NCBI GenBank assembly: GCA_016840125.1
Contig: JAEOSY010000149.1
Span: 1 to 46,091, forward strand
Direction of reading: 5' to 3'
Origin: Candidatus Helarchaeota archaeon
GTDB lineage: Archaea; Asgardarchaeota; Lokiarchaeia; Helarchaeales; HEL-GB-A
DNA length: 46,091 bases
Made by a program: the position numbers and the translations under genes. This document shows, in pieces, positions 27,628 to 35,775 of the stretch (its first letter is position 1; each line of letters opens with the position of its first letter). A model generated the notes under the pieces. It was not told where the DNA came from. It made no database searches and saw only the letters and a list, made by a program, of their open reading frames with translations.

Positions 27628-27999
27628 TTGACAACCAAAACTAGACCTCCAAAGAATCGATCAGTCCGGTATTGCACCCCCAATTGTCGGTTTTTCAAGT
27701 GCAGTAAACGCGCGATGGGTCCAACACGTCGGATCAGGGGTCGTCCCCGCATCTCTTGTAATTTTGTACAAGGTGATCTCTGTACGGGTTCTAAATGTAC
27801 GTATTCTTTTTGCCAAAAGCATAAAATGCTTCCAGACGGAATATGTGGACTTCGTGAACGTCAGGGCGCAAAAGTAGATGATGATAAAATAGAATCAAAG
27901 TATGAAAAGGAGTTAATCAAGAAAGATAAACAAAATTCTCGATATGAATCCCTAATGAAGGATAAATATCGACGAAAATTAAAAGGGAAAAAATGGTGA
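27628..27999 (+). CDS. small Cys-rich basic protein, 123 aa
   Basis: Unrecognised. The N-terminal 75 residues hold nine Cys (CTPNCRFFKC, SCNF, DLCTGSKC, FCQKH, GICG), a pattern fit for zinc or an Fe-S cluster. The C-terminal 45 residues are a Lys/Arg-rich helix. The start is TTG with AAGGG about 8 nt upstream; the overlapping ATG at about 27612 is in another frame. The basic composition suggests RNA or ribosome binding. Confidence 0.65.
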   Translation: MTTKTRPPKNRSVRYCTPNCRFFKCSKRAMGPTRRIRGRPRISCNFVQGDLCTGSKCTYSFCQKHKMLPDGICGLRERQGAKVDDDKIESKYEKELIKKDKQNSRYESLMKDKYRRKLKGKKW

Positions 28000-28162
28000 G
28001 GAGAGCCCTCTTTCCTGCGAGGGATCGTCATTCCCCTAGAATTGAAAGAGGTCAGATATCCGAGTGAAATCACTGGGCTCAAGACATAAATAGATTCTAA
28101 CCTATAAAAAATGTTTTATAAATAATAAAAATAGTAATCGAGTACTAATTGGTGGTTGTCTT

Positions 28163-28312
28163 ATGAAAGAAATTCAGCAAAAATCGGCATTATTATTAAT
28201 CTTATTAATAGGATTCGCCTTCATCGCTATTGGTCTAACAATTGGATATTATTTAGAAATTGGCGGAATCGACTCCGCTGCCGCAGCGGGATTACCTCTT
28301 CCTATTGAATAA
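28163..28312 (+). CDS. 49-aa single-pass membrane protein
   Basis: A small frame with a good GGTGG site 7 nt before the ATG. Residues 1-8 are polar, residues 9-31 form a membrane helix (ALLLILLIGFAFIAIGLTIG), and the tail is short and Ala/Pro-rich. Its TAA ends 1 nt before the stop of the converging AIR-synthase-like gene. The function is unknown. The ribosome-binding site and codon pattern favour a real gene. Confidence 0.6.
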   Translation: MKEIQQKSALLLILLIGFAFIAIGLTIGYYLEIGGIDSAAAAGLPLPIE

Positions 28313-29308
28313 TCATCTTGGGATTCCCGAAACATGATCTCTTTTAAAATCAAGCACAGGCGCTTTTTCTTTTCCGTTTGATATGGCAAGTGAATGAATA
28401 TCTTGAACTTTTCCACAGACAGTTGCGGAGATCTTATTTTTCTCAAAAAGTTTTATGATTTGATTCGAATTTCCGGGAGCACAAGTCGCAACTATTCCAA
28501 ATCCTGGGTACATACAAACCCATTGTTGAAGTGAAATTCCCTTCCTAATTGGAATTTGAGTCAGATCCAATACCCCTCCCTTATTGCTTGCATCAAGGAG
28601 CATTCCAAGAGTACCTACCATCCCTGGATTTGAGATATCTTTGGCGGCATGGATCAATTTTTTCTTCGCCAATTCTTGCATTATCCTAATATTCGCCTGT
28701 ACTTGTTCAGGTGGCTTATGAGATGTTGTATCCCAAGCATACTTGAAGATTTCATGGAACTTGCCATCTAAATCCACAGCTATAATTATATCATCTCCAA
28801 TTTCTGCCGTGGTTGAAAATATCACTTCATCCTTAGGAACTATGCCAAAAATGGAAATAGCTAATGAATTATATTCGTTGTTCGGATGTAAATGCCCGCC
28901 TACGATGGGTACTCCAAATTTCTTCGCCCCATTAACCATTCCTTGAACGATTAATTTTCCAATCCGTTCTTCCTGATAAGCAAGCGTATCCAAGAGTGCA
29001 ATTGGAGTTCCCCCCTTACAAATAATATCATTCACATTGACTAGTACCGCAAAGTAGCCAGCTAATTCCGGATCTGCTTGAATTAATTTCGACCACATTG
29101 AATCCATAGCTAATAAAAAATAATGTGTGAATGAGGCCTCAGAAACATCAATAACTGCTGAATCCTCGCCAAAACTGCCAATAATCTGAAGTTGAAGATA
29201 ATTTTCTTTTATACTCTCTGTTAATGGTAAAATGATTTCGGAAATAGGGTATTTCCTTGTAATACCTTCAAATTGCATAAGAAATTTCGCAAGTTCTTTG
29301 ATATTCAA
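28313..29308 (-). CDS. AIR-synthase-like protein, methanogenesis-marker-2 type
   Basis: A 331-aa protein of the PurM/SelD/HypE/ThiL superfamily. FEGITRKYPI at the N-terminus, FGEDSAVI, VLVNVNDIICKGGTP and VGGHLHPN match the methanogenesis-marker-2 branch as I know it. The N-terminal Cys/Sec loop of SelD is missing, so it should not be called selenophosphate synthetase. The superfamily makes ATP-dependent phosphoryl intermediates. Its location next to tRNA-Sec, SepSecS and SelB is suggestive but the gene is divergently placed. The start is TTG. It is 1 nt from the converging 49-aa gene. Confidence 0.75.
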   Translation of the reverse strand: MNIKELAKFLMQFEGITRKYPISEIILPLTESIKENYLQLQIIGSFGEDSAVIDVSEASFTHYFLLAMDSMWSKLIQADPELAGYFAVLVNVNDIICKGGTPIALLDTLAYQEERIGKLIVQGMVNGAKKFGVPIVGGHLHPNNEYNSLAISIFGIVPKDEVIFSTTAEIGDDIIIAVDLDGKFHEIFKYAWDTTSHKPPEQVQANIRIMQELAKKKLIHAAKDISNPGMVGTLGMLLDASNKGGVLDLTQIPIRKGISLQQWVCMYPGFGIVATCAPGNSNQIIKLFEKNKISATVCGKVQDIHSLAISNGKEKAPVLDFKRDHVSGIPR

Positions 29309-29352
29309 AGTTGAAACCTACTGAAAAACTTAATAGAAAATCGAACCTAATT

Positions 29353-29361
29353 AATATAAAA
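29353..29361 (+). promoter_or_regulatory. TATA box of the Cys-rich gene / tRNA-Sec unit
   Basis: AATATAAAA lies 34 nt before the ATG at 29395, giving a very short leader. No other promoter-like sequence lies between here and tRNA-Sec, so the tRNA is probably made from this promoter. Confidence 0.5.
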
Positions 29362-29394
29362 TCTTTTGAATTTTAATTAAATTCGGTGAGAATT

Positions 29395-29592
29395 ATGACA
29401 CAATGTAAGCTTTGTGATAAAGACGGACCGGATCTCAGTTTGCTTTTAGCCCACCATAAAGAATTCGGTAATATTTATGTTTGTCGAGATTGCTGGACAA
29501 ATTTATACACGAAAAATAGTATGGTCACTGGTGGCACTGCATCATGTGGTCCTTGCAGTACAAGTGGTCCATGCGGGTCATGCTGTAGGTAA
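29395..29592 (+). CDS. small Cys-rich zinc-ribbon-like protein, 65 aa
   Basis: CKLC near residues 4-7 and CRDC near 31-34 form a zinc-ribbon-like pair. The C-terminal tail is dense in Cys and Gly (SCGPCSTSGPCGSCCR). ATG 29395 has GGTGAG 4 nt upstream; the GTG at 29386 overlaps that site. The tRNA-Sec gene begins 26 nt after its stop, so one transcript is likely. The tail could bind a metal, sulfur or selenium, but nothing in the sequence decides that. Confidence 0.65.
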   Translation: MTQCKLCDKDGPDLSLLLAHHKEFGNIYVCRDCWTNLYTKNSMVTGGTASCGPCSTSGPCGSCCR

Positions 29593-29618
29593 GACCCAAG
29601 GAGATTTGTCATTTCCGA

Positions 29619-29711
29619 GGCGACCTGCGGCTGAGGTGGTCCTTGGCACCGGACTTCAAATCCGGTCTACTCGCGAAGGGTGGACAGTTCGATTCTGTCA
29701 GGTTGCCGCCA
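29619..29711 (+). tRNA. selC: tRNA-Sec (anticodon TCA)
   Basis: Folds as a selenocysteine tRNA. Acceptor GGCGACCTG (29619-29627) pairs with CAGGTTGCC (29699-29707), with one G-U. T arm GACAG-TTCGATT-CTGTC makes 13 bp of stacked acceptor plus T helix (9/4 or 8/5). D stem 29630-29636 pairs with 29641-29647: 7 bp with a 4-nt loop TGGT. Anticodon arm ACCGGA-CTTCAAA-TCCGGT has TCA at 29656-29658. The variable arm is long (29667-29682, GCGAA loop). Discriminator G and an encoded CCA complete the 3' end. The long D stem with a tetraloop is the archaeal/eukaryotic Sec signature. Confidence 0.96.
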
Positions 29712-29734
29712 AATTTTACACTAGGAGATATGAG

Positions 29735-30406
29735 TTAATCTTCCTCGGGATGTAAGATTCTTTGAATTAATATAATAATCCAGCGTTTCCATTTCAGAGT
29801 GGCTAATCCAACTCTCATAGAATCCGGCTCTTCAATCGGGCTATCCTGGTTATGGCGAAGAAGCAATCCCAAATAAGTTTGCATCTCTATTATTGCAGGA
29901 TTAAAGCTCCCATATGTCCCTTTAATAAGAATTTTGTAAAGACGTTCTCGACTATCTGCGAGCATAAAATAAATCCGTCTATAGGTTTCTCCTGATAAAG
30001 AAAAATAATAGACTCGATCCAACTCTTTCAGAATCGTTATACCACTGCGTAAATCATCTAATCGCCTAGCATCACAGCTTTTGAGATCTTCTACGAACTG
30101 ATGCAGCCTCTTTTCGGCTATATTTAAAAATTTGTCAATTATTTGCTCATCGTAGGACCAGACACTTAGGCTTACCTCTCCAATATGATTCCCTTGAAGC
30201 TTTAAAAGAATTTGCTCTGCAGAGGAGGTAGAGAGAGTAATCAGCGCACTTGCTGAAAAACTTTCAGATCCCGATTCGATATTCTCGTCTAATTTTAAAC
30301 AGTAACTTCTAGGTGTGTTGACCGTATGATACAAAATATCAAACGCAAGCGATGGGGGAAGATCTAATTTGTGAGTTATGGATTTACTCGGATAGGATTT
30401 GATCAT
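29735..30406 (-). CDS. hypothetical protein, 223 aa
   Basis: Unrecognised. The N-terminal half is predicted beta-rich (LKLQGNHIGEVSLSVW), the C-terminal half helical. It ends in a hydrophobic/basic helix (KWKRWIIILIQRIL) that may lie on the membrane. There is no metal motif. An in-frame stop shortly upstream makes the ATG at 30406 the only ordinary start. It converges on tRNA-Sec, leaving 23 nt between them. Confidence 0.6.
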   Translation of the reverse strand: MIKSYPSKSITHKLDLPPSLAFDILYHTVNTPRSYCLKLDENIESGSESFSASALITLSTSSAEQILLKLQGNHIGEVSLSVWSYDEQIIDKFLNIAEKRLHQFVEDLKSCDARRLDDLRSGITILKELDRVYYFSLSGETYRRIYFMLADSRERLYKILIKGTYGSFNPAIIEMQTYLGLLLRHNQDSPIEEPDSMRVGLATLKWKRWIIILIQRILHPEED

Positions 30407-30855
30407 TTCTTGTATTTCAGTTGGATCTATTATCGTCGTGGGGTTTCACCGCTCACTCTTTGGTTGCAGATCAATTGGATATCTATCAAACGTTTTAAAA
30501 CAAAATAATTATTTTACTTATTTTAATATTTTCAAACCACATTTTAACTTCATCCACTAATTCTCAAAATCAAACTTTGTACTCCTCAAACATTCATCAC
30601 TTTGATAAATGTGGATTTACACTCCATAGTAAGCTGCCTTCACAAATTGTAAGTAACTTACTGCAAAAAGGGTAAACTCCCTTCGGACTTTGTTGAAAAA
30701 CCGTTGGATGCCTACAATAATTTGTAAACAGAGGAAATTGATATCTGACAAATATAATTCTTGAATCTCTGGAAACAGCTAAATATTTATATCTGAACTG
30801 AACTAGCTCCTTCTAGTTTTCAACAACCTCAATCTCTGAGTTTAGGGGAAGAAAT
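30407..30855. other. intergenic region between divergent genes
   Basis: About 450 bp with no coding signal. An AAATATTTATA box near 30780-30790 is a plausible promoter for the radical SAM gene at 30856. No repeat or RNA gene was recognised. Confidence 0.45.
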
Positions 30856-31887
30856 TTGCAGTTAAATCCTAGTGTAATGAAACACTTTAAAAAGCTCGCC
30901 GACCAAGCTATAAAGGCACGATTTAAAGGGACGGGACGTCCATTTGTCATTGGGCACTTCGTAACCAATAGGTGTATGTGCAATTGTGCCAGTTGTCTTT
31001 GGAAACATAATGATTGGGAAGATGTACCTCTCCACAAATTGAAAAGCTTCTACTCTGAAGCCGCTGAAGAGGGGTTCCTAGCAACTGCCATTTCTGGTGG
31101 GGAGCCGTTTTTAAGGAAGGACCTCAGCGAATTAGTGAAATTCGTCAAAGAAGATGCCAGAATGGGCATAATGTTATTCACTACCGGCTGGTTTCTTAAA
31201 GAACGGATGGATCATATCCTTCCTCACGTTGCGATGTTGATGCTTAGCTTGGATTCCTCAAAAGCTGAGAAACATGATAAAATTAGGGGGCTTCCAGGCT
31301 TATTTAATCGTCTTATGGAAGCAGTTGATTTAGTTAAGGAGAAATATCCAGATCTATCTGCACAATTCAATACGTGCGTTCAGAAGGGGATTAAAAACGA
31401 TATTGATGATTTGATCCAGCTAACAGAGAAGAAAAACATGAAGATTTCGTTTGATGTTATAACGGAGGCCCGTCATGGGGAGAGGGGAAGTAAATTTACT
31501 CAGACTGATAGATGTATGAATCTTGCAGAATTACAAGAAGTAGCCAAGATCATACTCAAAAAAAAGCAAGATGGGGCTCCAATTATCAATTCTGAAAGAT
31601 ATTTTCAGTATTTTATAGATGGAAAACCAGGATATAAATGTCATTTGCCAAAATTATCTATGTTGGTGGACGGTCGAGGATATATCGAAGATTGTCTTAA
31701 TCTAGACAATCCGATCGCTAACATTCGAGAAATACCACTTAAGGATATAATGGAACTACCACGTTTCAAGCAGTTAAGGACAGATGCAGAGAAATGTTGC
31801 TCCTGTAACTCCCCTACAATGATCGATCTGTCCCTCGTGTGGGAGAATCCGAACCTTTTATTCGAAAAAGGTGGGATTTCAGTATAA
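30856..31887 (+). CDS. radical SAM protein with C-terminal Cys-rich segment
   Basis: A 343-aa protein. The cluster motif is CMCNCASC (C-x3-C-x2-C) at about residues 39-46, with SGGEP near 79-83. A late KCCSCNSP cluster and a KCHLP Cys in the last third suggest an auxiliary cluster. The start is TTG with AGGGG 7 nt upstream. It ends 17 bp before the end of the converging SepSecS gene. Whether it belongs to selenium metabolism is unknown; proximity is the only hint. Confidence 0.82.
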   Translation: MQLNPSVMKHFKKLADQAIKARFKGTGRPFVIGHFVTNRCMCNCASCLWKHNDWEDVPLHKLKSFYSEAAEEGFLATAISGGEPFLRKDLSELVKFVKEDARMGIMLFTTGWFLKERMDHILPHVAMLMLSLDSSKAEKHDKIRGLPGLFNRLMEAVDLVKEKYPDLSAQFNTCVQKGIKNDIDDLIQLTEKKNMKISFDVITEARHGERGSKFTQTDRCMNLAELQEVAKIILKKKQDGAPIINSERYFQYFIDGKPGYKCHLPKLSMLVDGRGYIEDCLNLDNPIANIREIPLKDIMELPRFKQLRTDAEKCCSCNSPTMIDLSLVWENPNLLFEKGGISV

Positions 31888-31904
31888 AAAGTATTGTTGA
31901 AGAT

Positions 31905-33224
31905 TTATTTTATTTGGTTAAAGGCTTTTTCCAAGCGCTGAATAGCATTTCTGACATCGGATTCACGACTTCCAATAGCAGCGTTAAGGCAAAGATAACT
32001 ATGTGGGTAATTATCATAGCAGGCGCCTAACTTACTACCTTTTTCGTAGGCTCGGGGTCCGGTAACTCGTAATTCATAAAGAATACCACCAATCTTTGTT
32101 GGATTCTGCTGATTTAGCGTCATAGCACAAGCTACTGGATTCATTACCTCCAGAAGACGCTCATTATTCCTTTCAGCTACTTCCTTTAAGAGGTTCTCTA
32201 ATAATATCCGATTTTTCTCTTGATTATCTCTCAGATTCTCGTAGCCCTGAATACCTATGGATAAGATCGCGGATAAAAATTGAATAATAGGCGCTGCCGT
32301 CGCGCGTCCAGCATAGCATTTACTAATTTCTTTAATGAATAGTTCAGAAGGCGCGGCAATAATTGCCCCCCCTACAGGCGTCAAAAAGTTTTTATCTGTA
32401 CTTTGAATAATGGCATCTACTCGTCCAGCATCAATTGCACCTTGGATAGTTTTCATGATCTCTCTGCTTTGCACTCCATAAGCATTATTTATGATATGAA
32501 AAACATCGCGTTCCTCGGCAATTTTGGCAATTTCCTTAATCTCATCAGATTCGCGTGGCGGAAAAAAAGTTGTAGTAGAAAGAATTCCCAATGTGTTCGC
32601 ATTAATTTTTTTAAGGATTTCATCAGGATCGACGCGAACGGCATCCCCATTGAGTGTACTTTCCACTATTTGAGGTTTCAAACTTACTAATTCTATGCCT
32701 TTCAATGGAGATGTGTGATCTATTCTGGGACATAATACGTTTTTTTGTTTTTCTTTCTTTTTAATAGCGGCAAAGGTAAGTCCAATACTCATGCCGGTAG
32801 ATAACGGTAGAACAATCGCACTCTTAAGGTTTGGTACCCCAAGTTTTTTAAGAGCTTGTAATGCCAAACGATTTGTTAGTTGATACATTAATGAGGAGCC
32901 TGGGGCTTTTGGTTGAGGTGCATCGATCTCACCACTCCTTCCAATACCATGATTGAATCCATACGCTAATTTAGATAGTAATGGAGATGCAACTCGAGCC
33001 TCTCTTTCACCAATTCTCGCAGCTTTTGGGTCCTTATCAGTATCCATCCATGAAAACAGCTTTAACAATAACTCGATAGTATCGTCACTCCACCCCTCAT
33101 CCGGAATTTTTCGTTGCGCCATTAATATTTCAATAGGTCGGAGTAGACTCTTTAATACTACTTGTCCTTTCTTTTCCATATTCGCGGGTATTAAATCTCT
33201 AAAATTTATTCCGAAATCTGTCAT
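31905..33224 (-). CDS. spcS: O-phosphoseryl-tRNA(Sec) selenium transferase (SepSecS)
   Basis: PLP enzyme converting Sep-tRNA(Sec) to Sec-tRNA(Sec) with selenophosphate. The 439-aa chain is very close to the human enzyme pattern: HGIGRSG near 92-98, PQPKAPGSSL near 103-112, NNAYGVQS near 246-253, and the PLP lysine in STDKNFLTPVGGA (Lys278). Length is normal for the archaeal form. Its ATG overlaps the SelB stop by 4 bp, so the two are translationally coupled in one operon. Confidence 0.96.
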   Translation of the reverse strand: MTDFGINFRDLIPANMEKKGQVVLKSLLRPIEILMAQRKIPDEGWSDDTIELLLKLFSWMDTDKDPKAARIGEREARVASPLLSKLAYGFNHGIGRSGEIDAPQPKAPGSSLMYQLTNRLALQALKKLGVPNLKSAIVLPLSTGMSIGLTFAAIKKKEKQKNVLCPRIDHTSPLKGIELVSLKPQIVESTLNGDAVRVDPDEILKKINANTLGILSTTTFFPPRESDEIKEIAKIAEERDVFHIINNAYGVQSREIMKTIQGAIDAGRVDAIIQSTDKNFLTPVGGAIIAAPSELFIKEISKCYAGRATAAPIIQFLSAILSIGIQGYENLRDNQEKNRILLENLLKEVAERNNERLLEVMNPVACAMTLNQQNPTKIGGILYELRVTGPRAYEKGSKLGACYDNYPHSYLCLNAAIGSRESDVRNAIQRLEKAFNQIK

Positions 33225-34603
33225 AATTTTACCCTCCGAAACCGCTTTAAAAACACTTTCTCCCCTTCCTCGGGTTTTTTTTCGAATTTAATTATTAAGG
33301 TTGATTTGGTGCCGAAAGAAGATATAATTTTTCCCACTATACCAGTTTCAGAAATAACTTTCTCCCCGATCATTTTTTGAGCTCCCTCCCTCGTTTGCAC
33401 CAATCCATCTACGATACTACCCCTCTTATGTATTGGAATTCTTATTTCTCCTACCTTTATTTGTTCTCGGTAGAATTCCATGTCATCAGGGGCGGAGTCC
33501 ATCACTATCCCGCTTGCTACAATCCGTAAAGTTGTTGGTGGGAGGTCAAGCCGTGAAAGAATTACAGGATCCCCATTTTCCACCGCCACATAATCATTTA
33601 AAATAATGTACGCAGAAAATTCCTCTCCAGGTCGAATTTCATCCAAGAATACTTTTCTATCACCTTGAAATCCATAGGGATAAATAATACCCGGGATAGT
33701 TGGCATTGCTACCGTAATATGAATTTGGATTTTTGGTTTTAATCCGCCCCTAAATAAATAGTTCATTTTGGCTTTAATGGATATTTTATTTGTTTTTACC
33801 AGAGTTTTTGGTTGCGCCGCATAACAACCCCGATAAATTTTCGTTGAATCTACTCCGGGAATTGCCATTCCCACCCGATCTCCTGCAGACGCTTCAGATA
33901 GATTTTCTTTAAAACTCTGAATGGTTTTGATTTTTCCTGTGACCCCTAAAGGAACGATCTCAATAATATCCCCTACTTTAATCCCTCCCCGACTAATTGT
34001 TCCAGTTAAAACGGTTCCTGCGCCTTTGATCGGAAACGCATGATCTATAGGCATTCGAAATGAACCTTTTATTTCTCGTTCAGGAGGTGAAATGATCGAA
34101 TAAACTTCATCCTTTAGTTTTTGAATACCCTCACCCGTTTTCGCTGAAGTTGGTATAATTTTTGCCTTTTCAAATTTCGTATTTTTTAAGATCGTTTTGA
34201 TTTTATTCGTAATTTGCTCTAATTTCTGCTGATCTACCAAATCTATTTTGTTAAGGGCTACAATTAAATTTAAATCAAAGTGCTCGAGAATCAGGATATG
34301 CTCCCCCGTTTGAATCATGGGTCCTTCATCTGCTGCAATCACCAAAATCGCCACATCTATGATATTTGCTGCAGCTACTACGTTGCTAATTAAATCCGCA
34401 TGTCCTGGTGCATCGACTAAAACTGCTAGATATTCATTGATTTCAAATGCAGTAAATCCAATATCGATAGTAATTCCCCGCTCTTTCGATTGGGGATGTT
34501 TATCTAGTCCCGCCGTTGAAACTTTTTCACTTAATTTTGCTGCAATAGCCGTTTTACCATGATCTATATGCCCAAAGAGACCTATATGAACGGGTATTTT
34601 CAC
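33221..34603 (-). CDS. selB: selenocysteine-specific elongation factor
   Basis: Delivers Sec-tRNA(Sec) to UGA codons marked by a SECIS element. Its 460 residues show G1 GHIDHGKT (11-18), the SelB-type SKERGITIDIGF (39-50), G3 DAPGH (64-68) and G4 NKID (118-121). EF-Tu-like domains 2 and 3 follow, then a C-terminal domain 4 with a basic end (KVFLKRFRRVKL). As in other archaea, the long bacterial SECIS-binding winged helices are absent. First gene of the selB-SepSecS operon. Confidence 0.96.
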   Translation of the reverse strand: MKIPVHIGLFGHIDHGKTAIAAKLSEKVSTAGLDKHPQSKERGITIDIGFTAFEINEYLAVLVDAPGHADLISNVVAAANIIDVAILVIAADEGPMIQTGEHILILEHFDLNLIVALNKIDLVDQQKLEQITNKIKTILKNTKFEKAKIIPTSAKTGEGIQKLKDEVYSIISPPEREIKGSFRMPIDHAFPIKGAGTVLTGTISRGGIKVGDIIEIVPLGVTGKIKTIQSFKENLSEASAGDRVGMAIPGVDSTKIYRGCYAAQPKTLVKTNKISIKAKMNYLFRGGLKPKIQIHITVAMPTIPGIIYPYGFQGDRKVFLDEIRPGEEFSAYIILNDYVAVENGDPVILSRLDLPPTTLRIVASGIVMDSAPDDMEFYREQIKVGEIRIPIHKRGSIVDGLVQTREGAQKMIGEKVISETGIVGKIISSFGTKSTLIIKFEKKPEEGEKVFLKRFRRVKL

Positions 34604-34781
34604 TTTATATTTCCATCTCTCTCAGATAACTGGAATTTCTGGAGTCTCCGAGGTAGTTAACTCTTCATTCTTGAAGTCAGAGAACCGAATTATCATCATA
34701 GACTCCAATTTAACCTCTAGTTATTTCCTCTTAAAAATAATCTCTAAAGTTCGATGAAGGGAATTCTTACCTAAATTAATT

Positions 34782-34788
34782 AAAAAAA
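34782..34788 (-). terminator. T7 tract ending the tRNA-like RNA
   Basis: Seven T on the minus strand begin 2 nt after the discriminator position, as expected for a stand-alone stable RNA gene. Confidence 0.5.
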
Positions 34789-34789
34789 G

Positions 34790-35014
34790 TGCTCCCAGCG
34801 GGCTTCGGACCCGCGACCTCTGTGGTTCTCGCTTTCCATGCTGAGCCCTTTCCAGCTCTCTCAGGAAAACTGTACAGACTACCACCAATCGTTGGAACAC
34901 TCTACAGCATTCTTATAAGGCTTGCCACACCGAGTTTTACCTCTGGCAATTCTGGCACTCTGTCCAAGCTTCACCAGATGCGAGATGCCTCTCACACCTT
35001 TGAGTTATGGGAGC
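34790..35014 (-). ncRNA. stand-alone structured RNA, probable intron-containing tRNA (isotype unresolved)
   Basis: Reading the minus strand, GCTCCCA (35014-35008) pairs perfectly with TGGGAGC (34797-34791). Directly before the latter is a T arm, GCGGG-TCCGAAG-CCCGC. CTCGC (34984-34980) can pair with GCGAG (34832-34828), with GGAAA before the latter, and ACC-ACAGA-GGT could be a short variable arm. This would suit a class-II tRNA (perhaps Ser-GGA) with a long intron. The D arm does not fold well and T55 is replaced by C, so a pseudo-tRNA or other RNA remains possible. Position 34790 would be discriminator A; CCA is not encoded. Confidence 0.5.
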
Positions 35015-35044
35015 TTATTATGAGAGCATGAAACATTAACTTTC

Positions 35045-35060
35045 AAAAATATATATATTT
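35045..35060 (-). promoter_or_regulatory. TATA box of the tRNA-like RNA
   Basis: On the minus strand AAATATATATATTTTT is centred about 38 nt before the first paired base of the RNA. With the usual 25-27 nt spacing this predicts a leader of about 12 nt, which RNase P would remove from a tRNA precursor. Confidence 0.6.
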
Positions 35061-35109
35061 CACTCTTCTTTAAAATTCGCACTGGAAAAAAGGTTGAGAA
35101 AACTAACGA

Positions 35110-35637
35110 TTAACCGAGAATGAGCTTGACAATGGAATTGAAGGCTTTATCCACATTCGATCCGGACTTCGCCGAAGTATCATAATACTCAATATTCAGC
35201 TCTTTTGCGAGTTTGTTCCCTTCTGCTTTTTGAACAGCCCGTTCAGCTTTGAGATCATCCTTATTTCCCAATAGGATCATCGGAATATTATTGCCACAAA
35301 ATTTTTTCACTTCTTCGACCCATTCGTAGATGTTCATAAAGGATCGCTTATTTGTCACATCGAAGACCAGTAACGCCCCTGAAGCGCCTCGCAAATAACT
35401 CTCGCGAAGAATCCGATATTTCTCCTGCCCACCTATGTCCCAGATAATTAAGTAAACGTTCGTTGTTGTACCTTTTATCTCTTCAACTTCTATTAATTTA
35501 GCTGATATATCGGTTCCTATCGTCATTTTATAGCTTTCACTAAACTTGTGTTCTGTATGTTGGATGATAAGGGACGTTTTGCCCACAGCTTCGTCGCCCA
35601 ACATAACCAGTTTGTAAACCTTTTCGTAATCTGACAT
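35110..35637 (-). CDS. Rab/Ras-like small GTPase
   Basis: A 175-aa eukaryote-like GTPase. P-loop GDEAVGKTS (14-22), switch-I TIGTD (39-43), WDIGGQE (66-72), NKDD (125-128) and TSAKSG (154-159). The TIGTD and WDxxGQE pattern is of Rab type. The switch-II Gly-Gly replaces the usual ThAG or TAG. There is no C-terminal prenylation cysteine, so membrane attachment would need a partner. It is monocistronic by spacing. Such GTPases are numerous in Asgard archaea. Confidence 0.95.
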   Translation of the reverse strand: MSDYEKVYKLVMLGDEAVGKTSLIIQHTEHKFSESYKMTIGTDISAKLIEVEEIKGTTTNVYLIIWDIGGQEKYRILRESYLRGASGALLVFDVTNKRSFMNIYEWVEEVKKFCGNNIPMILLGNKDDLKAERAVQKAEGNKLAKELNIEYYDTSAKSGSNVDKAFNSIVKLILG

Positions 35638-35775
35638 AGCTGACCCTCTGTGTATTGTAATTTATATAAATAAACTATTATTTAAAGATAATTAAAATAT
35701 CCCCGATTCATAAACTCTACCAATTACGGAGGGATGTTGGAAGTTTCTTTTTTGAAGGAATATTAAGTAAAATCC

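Noticed and set aside
28290..28315. TGA stop of the AIR-synthase-like gene as a selenocysteine codon
   Set aside because: Only seven more codons follow before TAA, no redox motif surrounds it, and the extension would run antisense into the 49-aa gene. No SECIS-like structure is evident.
28313..29308. Calling the AIR-synthase-like gene selD because of its neighbours
   Set aside because: The N-terminal Cys/Sec and Lys loop of selenophosphate synthetase is absent, and the sequence fits the marker-2 branch better.
34790..35014. RNase P RNA or SRP RNA
   Set aside because: I could not find the GAGGAAAGTCC/ACAGAA core of RNase P RNA or the GGAA-loop/AGCA helix-8 motif of SRP RNA, and the 3' end is a clean acceptor-plus-T-arm.
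34789..35031. An 80-aa plus-strand frame opposite the tRNA-like RNA
   Set aside because: Its AGFGPATS-type text is the familiar artefact of translating the antisense of a tRNA T arm.
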